Part shown: in pieces, positions 19,218 to 30,717 of the stretch | Layout: each line of letters opens with the position of its first letter | Position numbering within the stretch: the first letter of the stretch is position 1 | Source: Pantoea rwandensis | Lineage (GTDB): Bacteria; Pseudomonadota; Gammaproteobacteria; Enterobacterales; Enterobacteriaceae | Assembly: GCF_002095475.1 (NCBI RefSeq) | Contig: NZ_MLFR01000004.1 | Coordinates: 186,001-250,000 of the forward strand | Length of the DNA: 64,000 nt | Reading direction: 5' to 3' | The notes under the pieces: generated by a model | What the model saw: only the letters and a program-made list of their open reading frames with translations | Told to the model about the DNA's origin: nothing | Database searches by the model: none | Program-made: the position numbers and the translations under genes

Positions 19218-20787
19218 GGCGACCAGGTAATTTTTCCATCAATGTGAAGAGTAACAGGCACAGCAATAACAGCAGCAGTGCCGTCACTGCACCATCTGCG
19301 CCGCGATAGGCGCCAATTTGTTGGAACAAATAGAACGGCAGCGTGCGGAAATCAGCGCTCCCAAACAGCGCTACCACACCGAAGTCACCGATGGATATCA
19401 CGCAGGCAAAAGCCATTGCCTGCGCAAGAGGGCGCTTCAGCGCGCGCAGCTCAATGATTTTCAGGCGGTTAAAACCACTGATGCCAAGCGAAGCACAGAG
19501 ATGGCTGTAGCGTGCGTGGATATCGCGCATGGGATTCTCCAGCACTTTCATCGCATAGGGAATGGCAATCAACGCGTTGGTGAAAATCACCACACCATCG
19601 GCACGTTCAGGTAAACCCACCGTGGCGTTGAACAGCAGGAAAAAGCCGCTGGCCAGCACAATGCCAGGCATCGCCAGAATCAGCATGCCGCTAAGTTCCA
19701 TTGCCTGCGCCGCGACTCTATGCTGGCGCTGACGCAATTCACGGCTGCTCCATAGCAGCATCATGGTCAGAATTACACAGAGCAGACCGGCACCGAGCGC
19801 GATTCGCAGCGAGGTGAACGTCGCTTGCCACAACGCTGGCTGCTGCAGTGCACCGCTTACGCCGCCCCGTAATCCGTCGACGATCACCGCTGCTAAAGGT
19901 GGCAGCAACAGCGCCAGCGCCAGGACAATCAGCAGGCTGTCTGAGAGTCGGGCATGCCAGGAATCCTGCGGATCGCGCCAGCCACGAATATTTAGGCTGC
20001 CGGTGGGGATGGCTTTACTGAAGCGTTGGCTGAGCAGCACCAGCAGCAAACAGCAACCCAGTTGCAGCAGTGCCAACAGTGCCGCACGGCTGGGATCGTA
20101 ATCAAAACTTAGGGCCTGATAGATCGCCAGTTCCAGCGTGGTGGCGCGCGGCCCGCCACCCAGCGCCAGTACGGTGGCGAAACTGGCAAAGCACAGCATA
20201 AAGATCAGCGCGGCAGTGGGCAGAATTTGACGCCGCAGCCACGGCCACTCCAGCAACCGAAAGAGATTCCAGCCACGCAGGCCCAGCTGCGCCGCAAGTT
20301 GGCGCTGTTCGCCAGGAATGCTTTCCAGCGCCTGGAGCAGCATGCGCGTGGCAAGTGGCAGATTAAAGAATACGTGGGCCAGCAGAATTCCCTGCAAACC
20401 ATAGGGTGAGAAGTGGTAATGCATGCCGAGCAGGGCGCACAGCTGCGCCAGCCAGCCGCTGCGACCGTAGACGCTGAGCAAGCCAAAGACAGCCACCAAA
20501 ACGGGCAGTACCAGCGTCATGGCGCACAGGCGCAGCAACAGCGTGCGTCCGGGGAAACGGCGGCGATAAAGTGCCCGTGCGAGTAGGATGGCAGGCAGCA
20601 CGGAGAACAGCGCCGATAGCAACGCCTGCTCGAAAGAGAACGCCAATACATGATGCAGATAACGGTCGGTGAGCAAGCTGCGCCAGTCGGTGGCAGGAGC
20701 GACCATCACCAGTGCGCTAAATGCCAACAGTGCCACCGCGCACAATAAAAGCGCGACGACACTGCCGGGAATTAACCAACCTGGCAT
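19201..20787 (-). CDS. thiP: Thiamine ABC transporter permease ThiP
   Basis: 528 residues (E. coli 536, longer at the N-terminus). It is a fused, two-halves permease of the inner membrane with about twelve hydrophobic segments. Two EAA-type cytoplasmic loops, the sites that dock ThiQ, are visible: [17 protein letters not shown] in the first half and [18 protein letters not shown] in the second. The start is the ATG that overlaps the thiB stop (TAATG). An in-frame TAG three codons upstream excludes the longer E. coli-type start inside thiB. It lies between thiB and thiQ, with overlaps on both sides. Confidence 0.96.
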   Translation of the reverse strand: MPGWLIPGSVVALLLCAVALLAFSALVMVAPATDWRSLLTDRYLHHVLAFSFEQALLSALFSVLPAILLARALYRRRFPGRTLLLRLCAMTLVLPVLVAVFGLLSVYGRSGWLAQLCALLGMHYHFSPYGLQGILLAHVFFNLPLATRMLLQALESIPGEQRQLAAQLGLRGWNLFRLLEWPWLRRQILPTAALIFMLCFASFATVLALGGGPRATTLELAIYQALSFDYDPSRAALLALLQLGCCLLLVLLSQRFSKAIPTGSLNIRGWRDPQDSWHARLSDSLLIVLALALLLPPLAAVIVDGLRGGVSGALQQPALWQATFTSLRIALGAGLLCVILTMMLLWSSRELRQRQHRVAAQAMELSGMLILAMPGIVLASGFFLLFNATVGLPERADGVVIFTNALIAIPYAMKVLENPMRDIHARYSHLCASLGISGFNRLKIIELRALKRPLAQAMAFACVISIGDFGVVALFGSADFRTLPFYLFQQIGAYRGADGAVTALLLLLLCLLLFTLMEKLPGRHADTE

Positions 20788-21773
20788 TAACGGCTAACGG
20801 CCTGTTGCCACGCGTTAACCCAACTGGTGCGATGGTCAGCGACTTCTGCTGGGGTGAACTGCAGCGCCGTCGCCGGGACGGACAATGACTGATAACCCGC
20901 TGGCAGATCGCTTTTAATCACCGGGTACATCCAGTTACCGGTTGGAATGGTCTGCTGGAAAGCGGGCGACACCATAAACTGCATAAACTGCTGCGCCAGT
21001 TTCGGCTGCTTGCTGCTGGCGAGTTGTGCGGCGACTTCCACCTGCAAATAGTGACCTTCGCTGAATGGCGCGGCAGCGTAGTTCTCTTTTTTCTCTTCAA
21101 TAATGTGGTAGGCCGGAGAGGTGGTATAGCTCAACACCAGGTCGCCTTCGCCTTTCAGGAACAAACCGTAAGCTTCGCTCCAGCCTTTGGTGACGGTGAC
21201 GGTTTTTTGCGCCAGCTTTTGCCATGCGTCGGGTGCCTTATCGCCATAGACTTTTTGCATCCACAACAACAGTCCAAGCCCTGGGGTGCTGGTACGCGGA
21301 TCTTCATAAATCACACGCCACTTTTCTGGGCTTTCGACCAGCTCCTTCAAACTTTTTGGCGGGTTCTTCAGCTTGTTTTTATCGTAGACGAAGGCGAAGT
21401 AGCCGTAATCGAAGGGGATGAAGGTGTCGTTATGCCAGCCGTCTGGTAATTGCAGTTTGCTGGTGTCGACGGCGCTTTTCGCGAACAGACCGGTTTTCTC
21501 TGCCGCTTGCACCAGGTTATTGTCGAGGCCCAGCACCACGTCGGCTTTGCTATTTTTGCCTTCCATGCGTACGCGATTGAGCAGTGACACGCCATCTTCC
21601 AGCGCCACATATTTCAGTTCACAGCCACATTCGGCTTCAAAGGCTTTTTTCACGGCCGGGCCAGGGCCCCAATCCGCAGAGAACGAATCGTAGGTGTAGA
21701 CAGTCAGTACTGGTTTAGCCGCGAAGGCCGGGGCAGCAAAAAGCAGGACCAGAGGCAGAACTTTGTTTAACAC
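20787..21773 (-). CDS. thiB: Thiamine-binding periplasmic protein ThiB (TbpA)
   Basis: 328 residues (E. coli 327). It is the periplasmic receptor that captures thiamine, TMP and TPP and hands them to ThiPQ. A signal peptide (MLNKVLPLVLLFAAPAFAA, cut near residue 19) precedes a family-1-like solute-binding fold. Conserved stretches include VYTYDSFSADWGPGPAVKKAFE, quoted here only by its ends VYTYDSF and KKAFE, then DVVLGLDNNL, IPFDYGYFAFVYD and YEDPRTSTPGLGLLLWM. The ATG follows a GAGGAG Shine-Dalgarno (minus strand) and is preceded by a TPP riboswitch, so the operon should shut down when thiamine pyrophosphate is plentiful. Confidence 0.97.
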   Translation of the reverse strand: MLNKVLPLVLLFAAPAFAAKPVLTVYTYDSFSADWGPGPAVKKAFEAECGCELKYVALEDGVSLLNRVRMEGKNSKADVVLGLDNNLVQAAEKTGLFAKSAVDTSKLQLPDGWHNDTFIPFDYGYFAFVYDKNKLKNPPKSLKELVESPEKWRVIYEDPRTSTPGLGLLLWMQKVYGDKAPDAWQKLAQKTVTVTKGWSEAYGLFLKGEGDLVLSYTTSPAYHIIEEKKENYAAAPFSEGHYLQVEVAAQLASSKQPKLAQQFMQFMVSPAFQQTIPTGNWMYPVIKSDLPAGYQSLSVPATALQFTPAEVADHRTSWVNAWQQAVSR

Positions 21774-21832
21774 TTTGCGCTCCTTGAGGAGAAAATGAGT
21801 TCGAGTCGCAAAGGATCTGAGTGAGAGGGCAT

Positions 21833-21911
21833 CTCAAATCCCTACGCCGGTATGAGCCGGATCAGGTTCGACGGGTTTCTCTCAGCCCAGTCTGTAGGGC
21901 ACCCCGTTGAG
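21833..21911 (-). promoter_or_regulatory. TPP riboswitch (THI element)
   Basis: Read on the minus strand, the element has the THI-box parts in order: GGGGTGCCC, GGCTGAGA, ACCCGT, GAACCTGATCCGG, TACCGGCGTAGGGA. The ends CTCAA and TTGAG close the P1 stem. It starts 59 bases before the thiB ATG, so it probably controls translation start. A bend shared with the sgrR 3' end means the thi promoter, or read-through from sgrR, lies within the last part of sgrR. Confidence 0.96.
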
Positions 21912-21951
21912 AACGGCCTAGTTTAGACACTTCTGTGACAGTGCGAAAGCA

Positions 21952-23613
21952 TCACAACTCGGGTGGGGCAAACCAGGCCGATTTAAAGTCAAACCAGCCC
22001 AGCGTATTGAGGCGCACTCCGCGCATACTGCGTTGACCTTCCAGTAGCAACCAGTGATGAAACAGCGGATGGATAAAGTCACTGTCGACCAGTTGTTTGC
22101 TCCACTCTGCCAGCGGCAGGGTTTTCTGACGCCACTGTTCGGCATCGGCGCGCCAGTTGATCGGAATGCAATGTTGCATCAGCGGCAATTCATAGAGCTG
22201 TGCAAACAGCGCGTAGTCCAGCGGTAAGGTGAAGTTGACGCTGCCCAACCAAATGTCGCTCTCGCCCGCACCCTCAAACCACTCCTCGTAGCTCAGTTCT
22301 CGGGTGATGAGTTCCACGCCTTGCTGTGCCAGCAGCGGGCGCAATGCGTTGGCTATCCCTTCATGTTCGACATGATGGCTGTACCAACTCAGTGTAAGCT
22401 GGGTTAACCCCTCTGGTTTCTCCGCAGGCGTTAAATCACGACGATGGTGCCAGCGCGGCAGTAAACCGTAAGCCGGGAACCAGTAGCGTTGATAGCCTAC
22501 GCCCGCATGGTTGAGCAGGGCGATGGGATTAAACAGATAGCTGACCCAACGGCGAAAGTGAGCGTCGCGCCCGCGTTCGGAGCGTTGATCGTACAGTAGG
22601 AAATAGCAGCCCTCTTCGAGACGGCTCTCTTCCGACTTTTCATCAGCGGTTTCACCCTGGAGTTTCACCCCGGCATAAACCAGTTCGTCACTGATTTCCG
22701 GTAGCACCCAAATGGATACGTCATCAATCAACGCTCGATAGCCAAAGTAGTCATCGAAGGCGGCGATTTTTAGCTGTGTTTGCTGATTGCGCACCACGCT
22801 GTAAGGGCCGGTGCCAATCGGTTGGCGAGCGAAATGGCGTAGTGTCGGCCATTCACGCGGTAGGATCATGGCGCTGACGCTGCCTAATAGCCACGGCAAC
22901 CAGTCATCGGGCTGGCTCAGGTGAATATCGAGTGTCCAGGGCGCGGGGGAATGCAATTTTTCAATATGGGAAAACAGTGGCTGGTGGCGTGCGCGTTCGA
23001 GTGAAGCAATGATATCTTCCATTTCCAACTCGCGACCATGATGGAAGCGAATCGCCGGACGCAAAAAGAAACGCCAGTGCAGCGGGGAGGTTTGCTGCCA
23101 GTGGTGCGCGATATCGGGTTCGACTTCCCCCTTTTCCTCATTTATGCGGGTTAACGCATTGAAAATTTGCCGTGCTAAATGGGTTTCTGAACGTCGCAAC
23201 GGCGATCCGGGCAGCAGGTTGGGCAGCGGGCGGTAATAGAGCACGCGCAGGATGTGCTTGCCTTGGCGGAAGCTACGGCCAAGGTGCGCGGCAATCATCT
23301 GCCGCACTTGATCCTTATCGCCCACCAGTTGTACCAGCTGCTCAATGCGATCCTGCTCCAGCAAATCCTCGGCACGCTGCTGCTGGAGCGCTAATCCGGT
23401 GTAGTTGAAGCTCAGCGTTGAGCGTTTACCGCGTCCGGCTTCCGCTTGCCAAATCAGCCAGCCTGCATCCTGCATGGCATTGAGCAGGTTACGCATATGG
23501 CGTCGTGAACAGTGCAATCGCTCAGCAAGTTCGTTTAGCGTGGTTTCCTGATCCAGACCCTGACAGCTTTGCCACAGGCGGATGAACTGCTGCTGCAGTC
23601 GCGCAGAGGACAT
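21952..23613 (-). CDS. sgrR: Transcriptional regulator SgrR
   Basis: 553 residues from the ATG at 23613 (E. coli 551). It senses glucose-phosphate stress and activates the divergent SgrS RNA. The N-terminal winged-helix DNA-binding domain ([20 protein letters not shown], about 30-50) is followed by a family-5 solute-binding-like domain ([35 protein letters not shown]) thought to bind the signal metabolite. The C-terminus [19 protein letters not shown] is highly conserved. The chosen start has GGAG ten bases upstream and matches [10 protein letters not shown] of E. coli; a TTG seven codons earlier is less likely. The same-strand thi operon follows, as in E. coli. Confidence 0.97.
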   Translation of the reverse strand: MSSARLQQQFIRLWQSCQGLDQETTLNELAERLHCSRRHMRNLLNAMQDAGWLIWQAEAGRGKRSTLSFNYTGLALQQQRAEDLLEQDRIEQLVQLVGDKDQVRQMIAAHLGRSFRQGKHILRVLYYRPLPNLLPGSPLRRSETHLARQIFNALTRINEEKGEVEPDIAHHWQQTSPLHWRFFLRPAIRFHHGRELEMEDIIASLERARHQPLFSHIEKLHSPAPWTLDIHLSQPDDWLPWLLGSVSAMILPREWPTLRHFARQPIGTGPYSVVRNQQTQLKIAAFDDYFGYRALIDDVSIWVLPEISDELVYAGVKLQGETADEKSEESRLEEGCYFLLYDQRSERGRDAHFRRWVSYLFNPIALLNHAGVGYQRYWFPAYGLLPRWHHRRDLTPAEKPEGLTQLTLSWYSHHVEHEGIANALRPLLAQQGVELITRELSYEEWFEGAGESDIWLGSVNFTLPLDYALFAQLYELPLMQHCIPINWRADAEQWRQKTLPLAEWSKQLVDSDFIHPLFHHWLLLEGQRSMRGVRLNTLGWFDFKSAWFAPPEL

Positions 23614-23679
23614 AAAAGGGGAACTCCTTCTCAAAATCGCTCAGTTTTTCCTGCCCCATATTAGAGGCATACTGCCCGA

Positions 23680-23803
23680 CAATGGAAGAGCGGGAGGCAT
23701 TCAGCAATGAATGGCGCTCTGCCAGCGGTTCCGCCGACGTGGAGCCTTTTCTGAGTAGGGTGCATTTTCACCGCCAGCAGCGTTTTCTCTGCTGGCTTTT
23801 TTC
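23680..23803 (+). ncRNA. sgrS: Small RNA SgrS, apparently without sgrT
   Basis: It lies between sgrR and setA, in the position and orientation of E. coli SgrS. The seed stretch CTGAGTAGGGTG (23751-23762) corresponds to the E. coli bases that pair with the ptsG ribosome binding site. It is followed by CATTTTCACC and a terminator stem GCCAGCAG (23773-23780) with CTGCTGGC (23789-23796) and six T, an Hfq-type 3' end. The 5' end is estimated from a CATACT box at 23668-23673; the true start may differ by 10-20 bases. It should repress ptsG mRNA during sugar-phosphate stress. No frame resembling SgrT (MRQFYQHYF...) was found, so it looks RNA-only. Confidence 0.85.
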
Positions 23804-23867
23804 GTTTTGCTGTGAAAACCTTCATCCCTCATTTCTGTTGTTTGATTCTCCTCAAAGGGATTTCTGT

Positions 23868-25049
23868 ATGAAATCGCTGTTAACGCGCCAGCGCCGCCTC
23901 AATCCGGTTTATCTCTCTTTTATGGCTGTGTCGTTTATGACCGGTGTGGCTGGTGCGTTGCAGGCTCCCACGTTGAGCTTATTCCTGACGCGTGAAGTGC
24001 AGGTGCGACCGTTTTGGGTCGGGCTGTTTTTTACCATTAACGCAATTGCCGGGATTGTGATTAGCCTGCTGATGGCGAAGCGTTCGGACAATCGTGGCGA
24101 TCGTCGTAATCTGATCCTGTTTTGCTGCCTGATGGCGGTACTGAATGCGCTGCTGTTCGCGTTTAATCGACACTATTTGACGCTCATCAGCGTGGGAGTG
24201 TTGCTCTCTGGATTGGCGAGTGTGGCGATTCCACAAGTCTTTGCATTGGCACGAGAGTATGCCGATCAGTCGGCGCGTGAAGTGGTGATGTTCAGCTCGG
24301 TGATGCGTGCGCAGTTGTCGCTAGCGTGGGTGATCGGCCCGCCATTGTCATTTGCGCTGGCACTCAACTATGGCTTCGTGACGCTGTTTTGCGTGGCAGC
24401 AGCCATTTTCCTGCTGAGTATGCTGCTGATCTGGCGCACCTTGCCTTCAGTGCCACGCGTAGTGGCAACACCTGAGCAGGTATTGACCCAACTCAGCCCG
24501 TGGAAGGACAGCCAGGTACGCATGTTGTTTATCGCCTCGGTGGTGATGTGGGCGTGCAACACCATGTATATCATCGATATGCCGCTCTATATCAGCTCAA
24601 CCTTGGGATTGCCGGAAAAGCTGGCGGGCCTGTTAATGGGCACGGCAGCCGGGCTGGAAATTCCGATCATGCTGCTGGCCGGACACTATGCCAAACGCTT
24701 TGGTAAGCGTAATTTAGTCTTGTTAGCGTTGGTGGCGGCAATCTTGTTTTATCTCGGTTTGGTGCTGTTCCAATCGCGCACGGCGTTGATGGTGCTGCAA
24801 CTGTTTAATGCGGCGTTTATTGGTATTGTCGCGGGGATTGGCATGCTGTGGTTCCAGGATCTCATGCCGGGGCGCGCGGGTGCGGCGACCACCATGTTTA
24901 CCACCTCGATTTCGACGGGGCTGATCATCGCGGGATTGATTCAGGGCACGCTCAGCGAACGCTTCGGGCATGAGTCGGTGTATTGGCTGGCGTTAGTGAT
25001 GGCGGTTGTGGCGTTGGGGCTGGCATCGCGCGTACGTGATGCCCAATAA
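23868..25049 (+). CDS. setA: Sugar efflux transporter SetA
   Basis: 393 residues (E. coli 392). A major facilitator of the inner membrane that exports glucosides and lactose-like sugars and works with SgrS to relieve sugar-phosphate stress. Twelve hydrophobic segments are visible; the loop AKRSDNRGDRRNL between helices 2 and 3 is the MFS motif A region. The start at 23868 (MKSLLTRQRRLNP) has AAAGGGA upstream and matches the family. The same frame stays open 62 codons further upstream through SgrS, but that part has no similarity to anything and contains the SgrS terminator. Convergent with leuD across a shared terminator. Confidence 0.95.
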   Translation: MKSLLTRQRRLNPVYLSFMAVSFMTGVAGALQAPTLSLFLTREVQVRPFWVGLFFTINAIAGIVISLLMAKRSDNRGDRRNLILFCCLMAVLNALLFAFNRHYLTLISVGVLLSGLASVAIPQVFALAREYADQSAREVVMFSSVMRAQLSLAWVIGPPLSFALALNYGFVTLFCVAAAIFLLSMLLIWRTLPSVPRVVATPEQVLTQLSPWKDSQVRMLFIASVVMWACNTMYIIDMPLYISSTLGLPEKLAGLLMGTAAGLEIPIMLLAGHYAKRFGKRNLVLLALVAAILFYLGLVLFQSRTALMVLQLFNAAFIGIVAGIGMLWFQDLMPGRAGAATTMFTTSISTGLIIAGLIQGTLSERFGHESVYWLALVMAVVALGLASRVRDAQ

Positions 25050-25051
25050 AT

Positions 25052-25078
25052 AAAAAAGTCGCCAGCAAAGGCGACTTT
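25052..25078. terminator. Bidirectional terminator between setA and the leu operon
   Basis: A perfect 9-pair stem, AAAGTCGCC (25055-25063) with GGCGACTTT (25070-25078), encloses AGCAAA. On the minus strand it is followed by six T and further T-rich bases, ending the leuABCD transcript; on the plus strand it can end setA. Confidence 0.9.
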
Positions 25079-25132
25079 ATGGACATTCAGTGCGTATCAA
25101 TCAGTACGCATTGAAGCGCACCGAATAAGGCA

Positions 25133-25738
25133 TTAACGCAGGAATGCTGGCTGAGTGGTTTCGTAGTTGGAGATTGACGCTTCGTGTTGCAGCGTCAAAC
25201 CAATGCTGTCCAGGCCATTGATCATGCAGTGGCGGCGGAAGCTGTCGATTTCAAAGCTATAGGTTTTTTCACCGGCAGTGACGGTCTGGGCTTCCAGATC
25301 AACCGTAAAGGTTACACCCGGCTGCGCCGCCACCAGCTTAAACATCTCATCCACTTCTTCATCGCTTAACTTCACCGGCAGCAGCTGGTTGTTGAAGCTG
25401 TTGCCGTAGAAGATATCTGCGAAGCTCGGTGCAATCACCACATGGAAACCGAAATCGGTCAGCGCCCAAGGTGCATGCTCACGTGATGAGCCGCAGCCAA
25501 AGTTTTCACGCGCCAACAGAATGCTGGTGCCTTTGAACTCCGGTTTGTTCAGCACGAAGCTGGCGGTAGGCACCGTGCCCGCATCATCTTCAAAGCGCCA
25601 GTCGTGGAAGAGATGGGCACCAAAACCGGTGCGCGTCACTTTCTGCAAAAACTGCTTTGGAATGATGGCATCGGTGTCGACGTTAGCGGCATCCAGCGGG
25701 GACACAATCCCGGTGTGTTGAGTAAATTTGTTCGCCAT
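25133..25738 (-). CDS. leuD: 3-isopropylmalate dehydratase small subunit
   Basis: 201 residues, as in E. coli. With LeuC it interconverts 2- and 3-isopropylmalate, the second step of leucine synthesis. The swivel-domain signature [12 protein letters not shown] near the N-terminus and [11 protein letters not shown], a substrate-binding loop of the aconitase family, are both present. It follows leuC by three bases and closes the operon. Confidence 0.98.
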   Translation of the reverse strand: MANKFTQHTGIVSPLDAANVDTDAIIPKQFLQKVTRTGFGAHLFHDWRFEDDAGTVPTASFVLNKPEFKGTSILLARENFGCGSSREHAPWALTDFGFHVVIAPSFADIFYGNSFNNQLLPVKLSDEEVDEMFKLVAAQPGVTFTVDLEAQTVTAGEKTYSFEIDSFRRHCMINGLDSIGLTLQHEASISNYETTQPAFLR

Positions 25739-25741
25739 GGC

Positions 25742-27148
25742 TTAAGCTCCCTGAGTCAATTCACGAATGTCGGCAAAACGACCGGTTACTGCTGCAGCTG
25801 CTGCCATCGCTGGGCTCACTAAGTGAGTGCGACCGCCACGGCCCTGACGACCTTCAAAGTTACGGTTACTGGTGGATGCGCAACGTTCGCCTGGGTTCAG
25901 ACGGTCGTTGTTCATCGCCAGGCACATGGAGCAGCCCGGCAGACGCCATTCAAAACCAGCTTCCAGGAAGATCTTGTCCAGACCTTCGGCTTCGGCTTGT
26001 GCTTTAACCGGACCTGAACCTGGCACGACCATCGCCACCACGCCAGGTGCCACTTTACGGCCTTTGGCGATGGCCGCCGCAGCACGCAAATCTTCAATAC
26101 GTGAGTTGGTGCAGGAACCGATGAACACTTTGTCGATAGCCACATCCGTCAACTTAATGCCTGGCTGCAGATCCATATAGGCCAAGGCTTTTTCAGCAGA
26201 CGCGCGCTCAACCGGATCGGCAAATGACTGTGGGTTAGGGATCGCCTGATCCACCGCCATCACTTGGCCTGGGTTGGTGCCCCAAGTTACCTGAGGTGCG
26301 ATATCGGCAGCGTTCAGCGTGATAGTCGTATCGAATTTGGCACCGCTGTCGGACTTCATCGTACGCCAGTAAGCGACGGCTTCATCCCACTGCTCGCCTT
26401 TTGGTGCGAACTGCTTGTCTTTCAGATACGCGAAGGTGGTGTCATCAGGTGCAACTAAGCCCGCTTTGGCACCCATTTCAATCGCCATGTTACACAGCGT
26501 CATGCGGCCTTCCATGCTCAGCGCTTCAATCGCTGGGCCACAGAATTCCACCACGTGGCCGGTACCACCGGCGCTGCCGGTTTTACCGATAATCGCCAAG
26601 ACGATGTCTTTCGCGGTGATGCCCGTGGCGGCTTCGCCCAGGACTTCAATCTTCATGGTTTTGGCACGGCCCTGTTTCAGGGTCTGGGTGGCAAACACAT
26701 GCTCAACTTCGGAGGTGCCGATACCGAACGCCAGCGAACCGAATGCGCCGTGGGTCGCGGTATGGGAGTCGCCGCAGACGATGGTCATGCCTGGCAGCGT
26801 CATCCCTTGTTCTGGCCCGATAACGTGCACGATGCCCTGGAACGGGTGATTCAGGTCATACAGCTGAATGCCGAACTCAGCACAGTTCTTAATCAGCTCT
26901 TGCATCTGAATACGCGCCATCTCACCCGACGCATTAATGTCTTTGGTCTGGGTGGAAACGTTGTGGTCCATGGTGGCGAACGTCTTAGACGGCTGACGCA
27001 CTTTGCGGCCGTGCGCGCGCAGGCCATCAAAGGCCTGCGGTGACGTCACTTCATGGATCAGATGGCGATCGATGTACAGTAACGGGGTTTCGTTTGGTGC
27101 TTCGTGGACGACATGTGCATCAAATAACTTCTGGTATAAGCTTTTCAT
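25742..27148 (-). CDS. leuC: 3-isopropylmalate dehydratase large subunit
   Basis: 468 residues (E. coli 466). It carries the 4Fe-4S cluster and most of the active site of isopropylmalate isomerase. The aconitase-type signatures are seen: the early motif [38 protein letters not shown] with the first cluster cysteine, and GCSMCLAMN with the other two. The start [14 protein letters not shown] at 27148 matches the family; an in-frame ATG 17 codons upstream lies at the leuB end and is rejected. Four bases separate it from leuB. Confidence 0.98.
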   Translation of the reverse strand: MKSLYQKLFDAHVVHEAPNETPLLYIDRHLIHEVTSPQAFDGLRAHGRKVRQPSKTFATMDHNVSTQTKDINASGEMARIQMQELIKNCAEFGIQLYDLNHPFQGIVHVIGPEQGMTLPGMTIVCGDSHTATHGAFGSLAFGIGTSEVEHVFATQTLKQGRAKTMKIEVLGEAATGITAKDIVLAIIGKTGSAGGTGHVVEFCGPAIEALSMEGRMTLCNMAIEMGAKAGLVAPDDTTFAYLKDKQFAPKGEQWDEAVAYWRTMKSDSGAKFDTTITLNAADIAPQVTWGTNPGQVMAVDQAIPNPQSFADPVERASAEKALAYMDLQPGIKLTDVAIDKVFIGSCTNSRIEDLRAAAAIAKGRKVAPGVVAMVVPGSGPVKAQAEAEGLDKIFLEAGFEWRLPGCSMCLAMNNDRLNPGERCASTSNRNFEGRQGRGGRTHLVSPAMAAAAAVTGRFADIRELTQGA

Positions 27149-27152
27149 TTTA

Positions 27153-29809
<2,657 letters not shown>

Positions 29810-29852
29810 GGTCATCTTCCTTTTGCTTTAACTTCGCTGCTGCAGCGAGCAT

Positions 29853-29880
29853 AAAAAAACCCGCGCATCGGCGCGGGTTT
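29853..29880 (-). terminator. leu operon attenuator terminator
   Basis: A perfect 10-pair stem, AAACCCGCGC (29857-29866) with GCGCGGGTTT (29871-29880), is followed on the minus strand by seven T. It lies between leuL and leuA and should form when leucyl-tRNA is plentiful and the ribosome finishes leuL. Confidence 0.93.
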
Positions 29881-29902
29881 CTTAAACTTCTTCAGGTTCG
29901 AA

Positions 29903-29986
29903 TCAGTGATTGATTCCGCCCATAAGTCTACCGCGCAAATTGAATGCGTTTAGTAGTAGACCGAGTAGGCGGAAAGAATAAGACAT
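29903..29986 (-). CDS. leuL: leu operon leader peptide
   Basis: A 27-residue leader, MSYSFRLLGLLLNAFNLRGR followed by LMGGINH. It closely resembles E. coli LeuL (MSHIVRFTGLLLLNAFIVRG...GGIQH). The control codons LL-G-LLL are CTA, CTC, CTA, CTA, CTA, mostly the rare leucine codon. A ribosome stalled here for lack of leucyl-tRNA lets the antiterminator form and transcription enters leuABCD. An ACGAGG Shine-Dalgarno (minus strand) lies upstream. It is too short for ordinary gene calls but position, codons and the following attenuator make it certain. Confidence 0.95.
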   Translation of the reverse strand: MSYSFRLLGLLLNAFNLRGRLMGGINH

Positions 29987-30019
29987 GACTCAAACCTCGT
30001 AAATTTTGTGCTGCACATA

Positions 30020-30048
30020 TTGATACTGGGATCGCAGCGGGAAGTCAA
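30020..30048 (-). promoter_or_regulatory. leuLABCD promoter
   Basis: On the minus strand TTGACT (30043-30048), a 17-base spacer and TATCAA (30020-30025) form a sigma-70 promoter. Transcription would start near 30012, about 26 bases before leuL. Confidence 0.75.
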
Positions 30049-30717
30049 CCCTAAGTGAAAGGGTATTTCTGTGTGTGGCTAAGGGCGATCTGCTGTGAAT
30101 ATCAGGCTGCGCAGAGCATTGGCATTAATTAGTTGATAGCTGAAAGGATTAACATCCTAAAAAATCTTTTATAAAAAGCGAGTTAATTTTAATTAATTGA
30201 ATTTTAAAGGTTTTAGTGAGTTTGATGCGCAACGGTACGAACAAGATTCAGGGTGTGCTTCAGCACATTGTCATGTGAATAATGGATTTCAAAGTTAATC
30301 ACGCCAGAAAGTAATTTACAGGAAAAATTGTGGACTAAGCGGTCAGGTAATATGAAAATCATATTTCTTAGAACACGCTGCAAATAATCTATAAACCAGC
30401 ATATTCCTCTGTGGTTGTGCAGTGGCATTAGTTTAATCCGCGCGAGCGATTCACAGGCGTCAGTGCCTTTTCTGCTGGATTACGCGCGTCGCAGCGTCCT
30501 GACGTTTGCAGGGCGGGTTTTCTGCGGTTATGGTAATCGACCTACTCTCAAAAGAATCAACTCAAGTAGATTCCCTGTACCTGGAAGGCAGAAATGAATT
30601 CTGTCTTCTGAGCATAAACATAAGATTTTGATCTTAATTGGCGAATACGGACAGGATGCCAGTAGCGCAGGGATACTCGCGTTGCTGGGTGCTGTTCAAC
30701 AAGCCTGGAGGCAGAAA
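30049..30717. other. Long AT-rich intergenic region where leuO is expected
   Basis: This stretch separates the leu promoter from ilvI and holds no gene I can support. In E. coli the divergent regulator gene leuO lies here. Bases 30130-30220 are strikingly A+T rich with ATTTTAATTAATTGAATTTT at their centre, as in H-NS- or Lrp-bound DNA. A 71-codon minus-strand frame at 30213-30428 has no recognisable features. The 3' part (30506-30717) is the ilvI promoter and leader region. No leuO remnant was recognised in any frame. Confidence 0.7.
30506..30534 (+). promoter_or_regulatory. Candidate ilvIH promoter
   Basis: TTGCAG (30506-30511), a 17-base spacer and TATGGT (30529-30534) give a plausible sigma-70 promoter about 180 bases before ilvI. 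In E. coli ilvIH is activated by Lrp bound upstream; the A+T-rich DNA before this site would suit that, but no Lrp site is proven here. Confidence 0.35.

Noticed and set aside
23682-23867. In-frame 62-codon extension upstream of setA
   Set aside because: It reads through the SgrS seed and terminator, matches nothing, and the usual SetA N-terminus with a Shine-Dalgarno begins at 23868.
30140-30165. Small inverted repeat AGGAT-TAAC-ATCCT near A6 as a terminator
   Set aside because: A five-pair, A+T-flanked stem is too weak, and the A-run is on the wrong side for either neighbouring transcript.
30213-30428. A 71-codon minus-strand frame in the leu-ilvI interval
   Set aside because: No Shine-Dalgarno, no recognisable domain, biased composition from A+T-rich DNA; most likely a chance frame.
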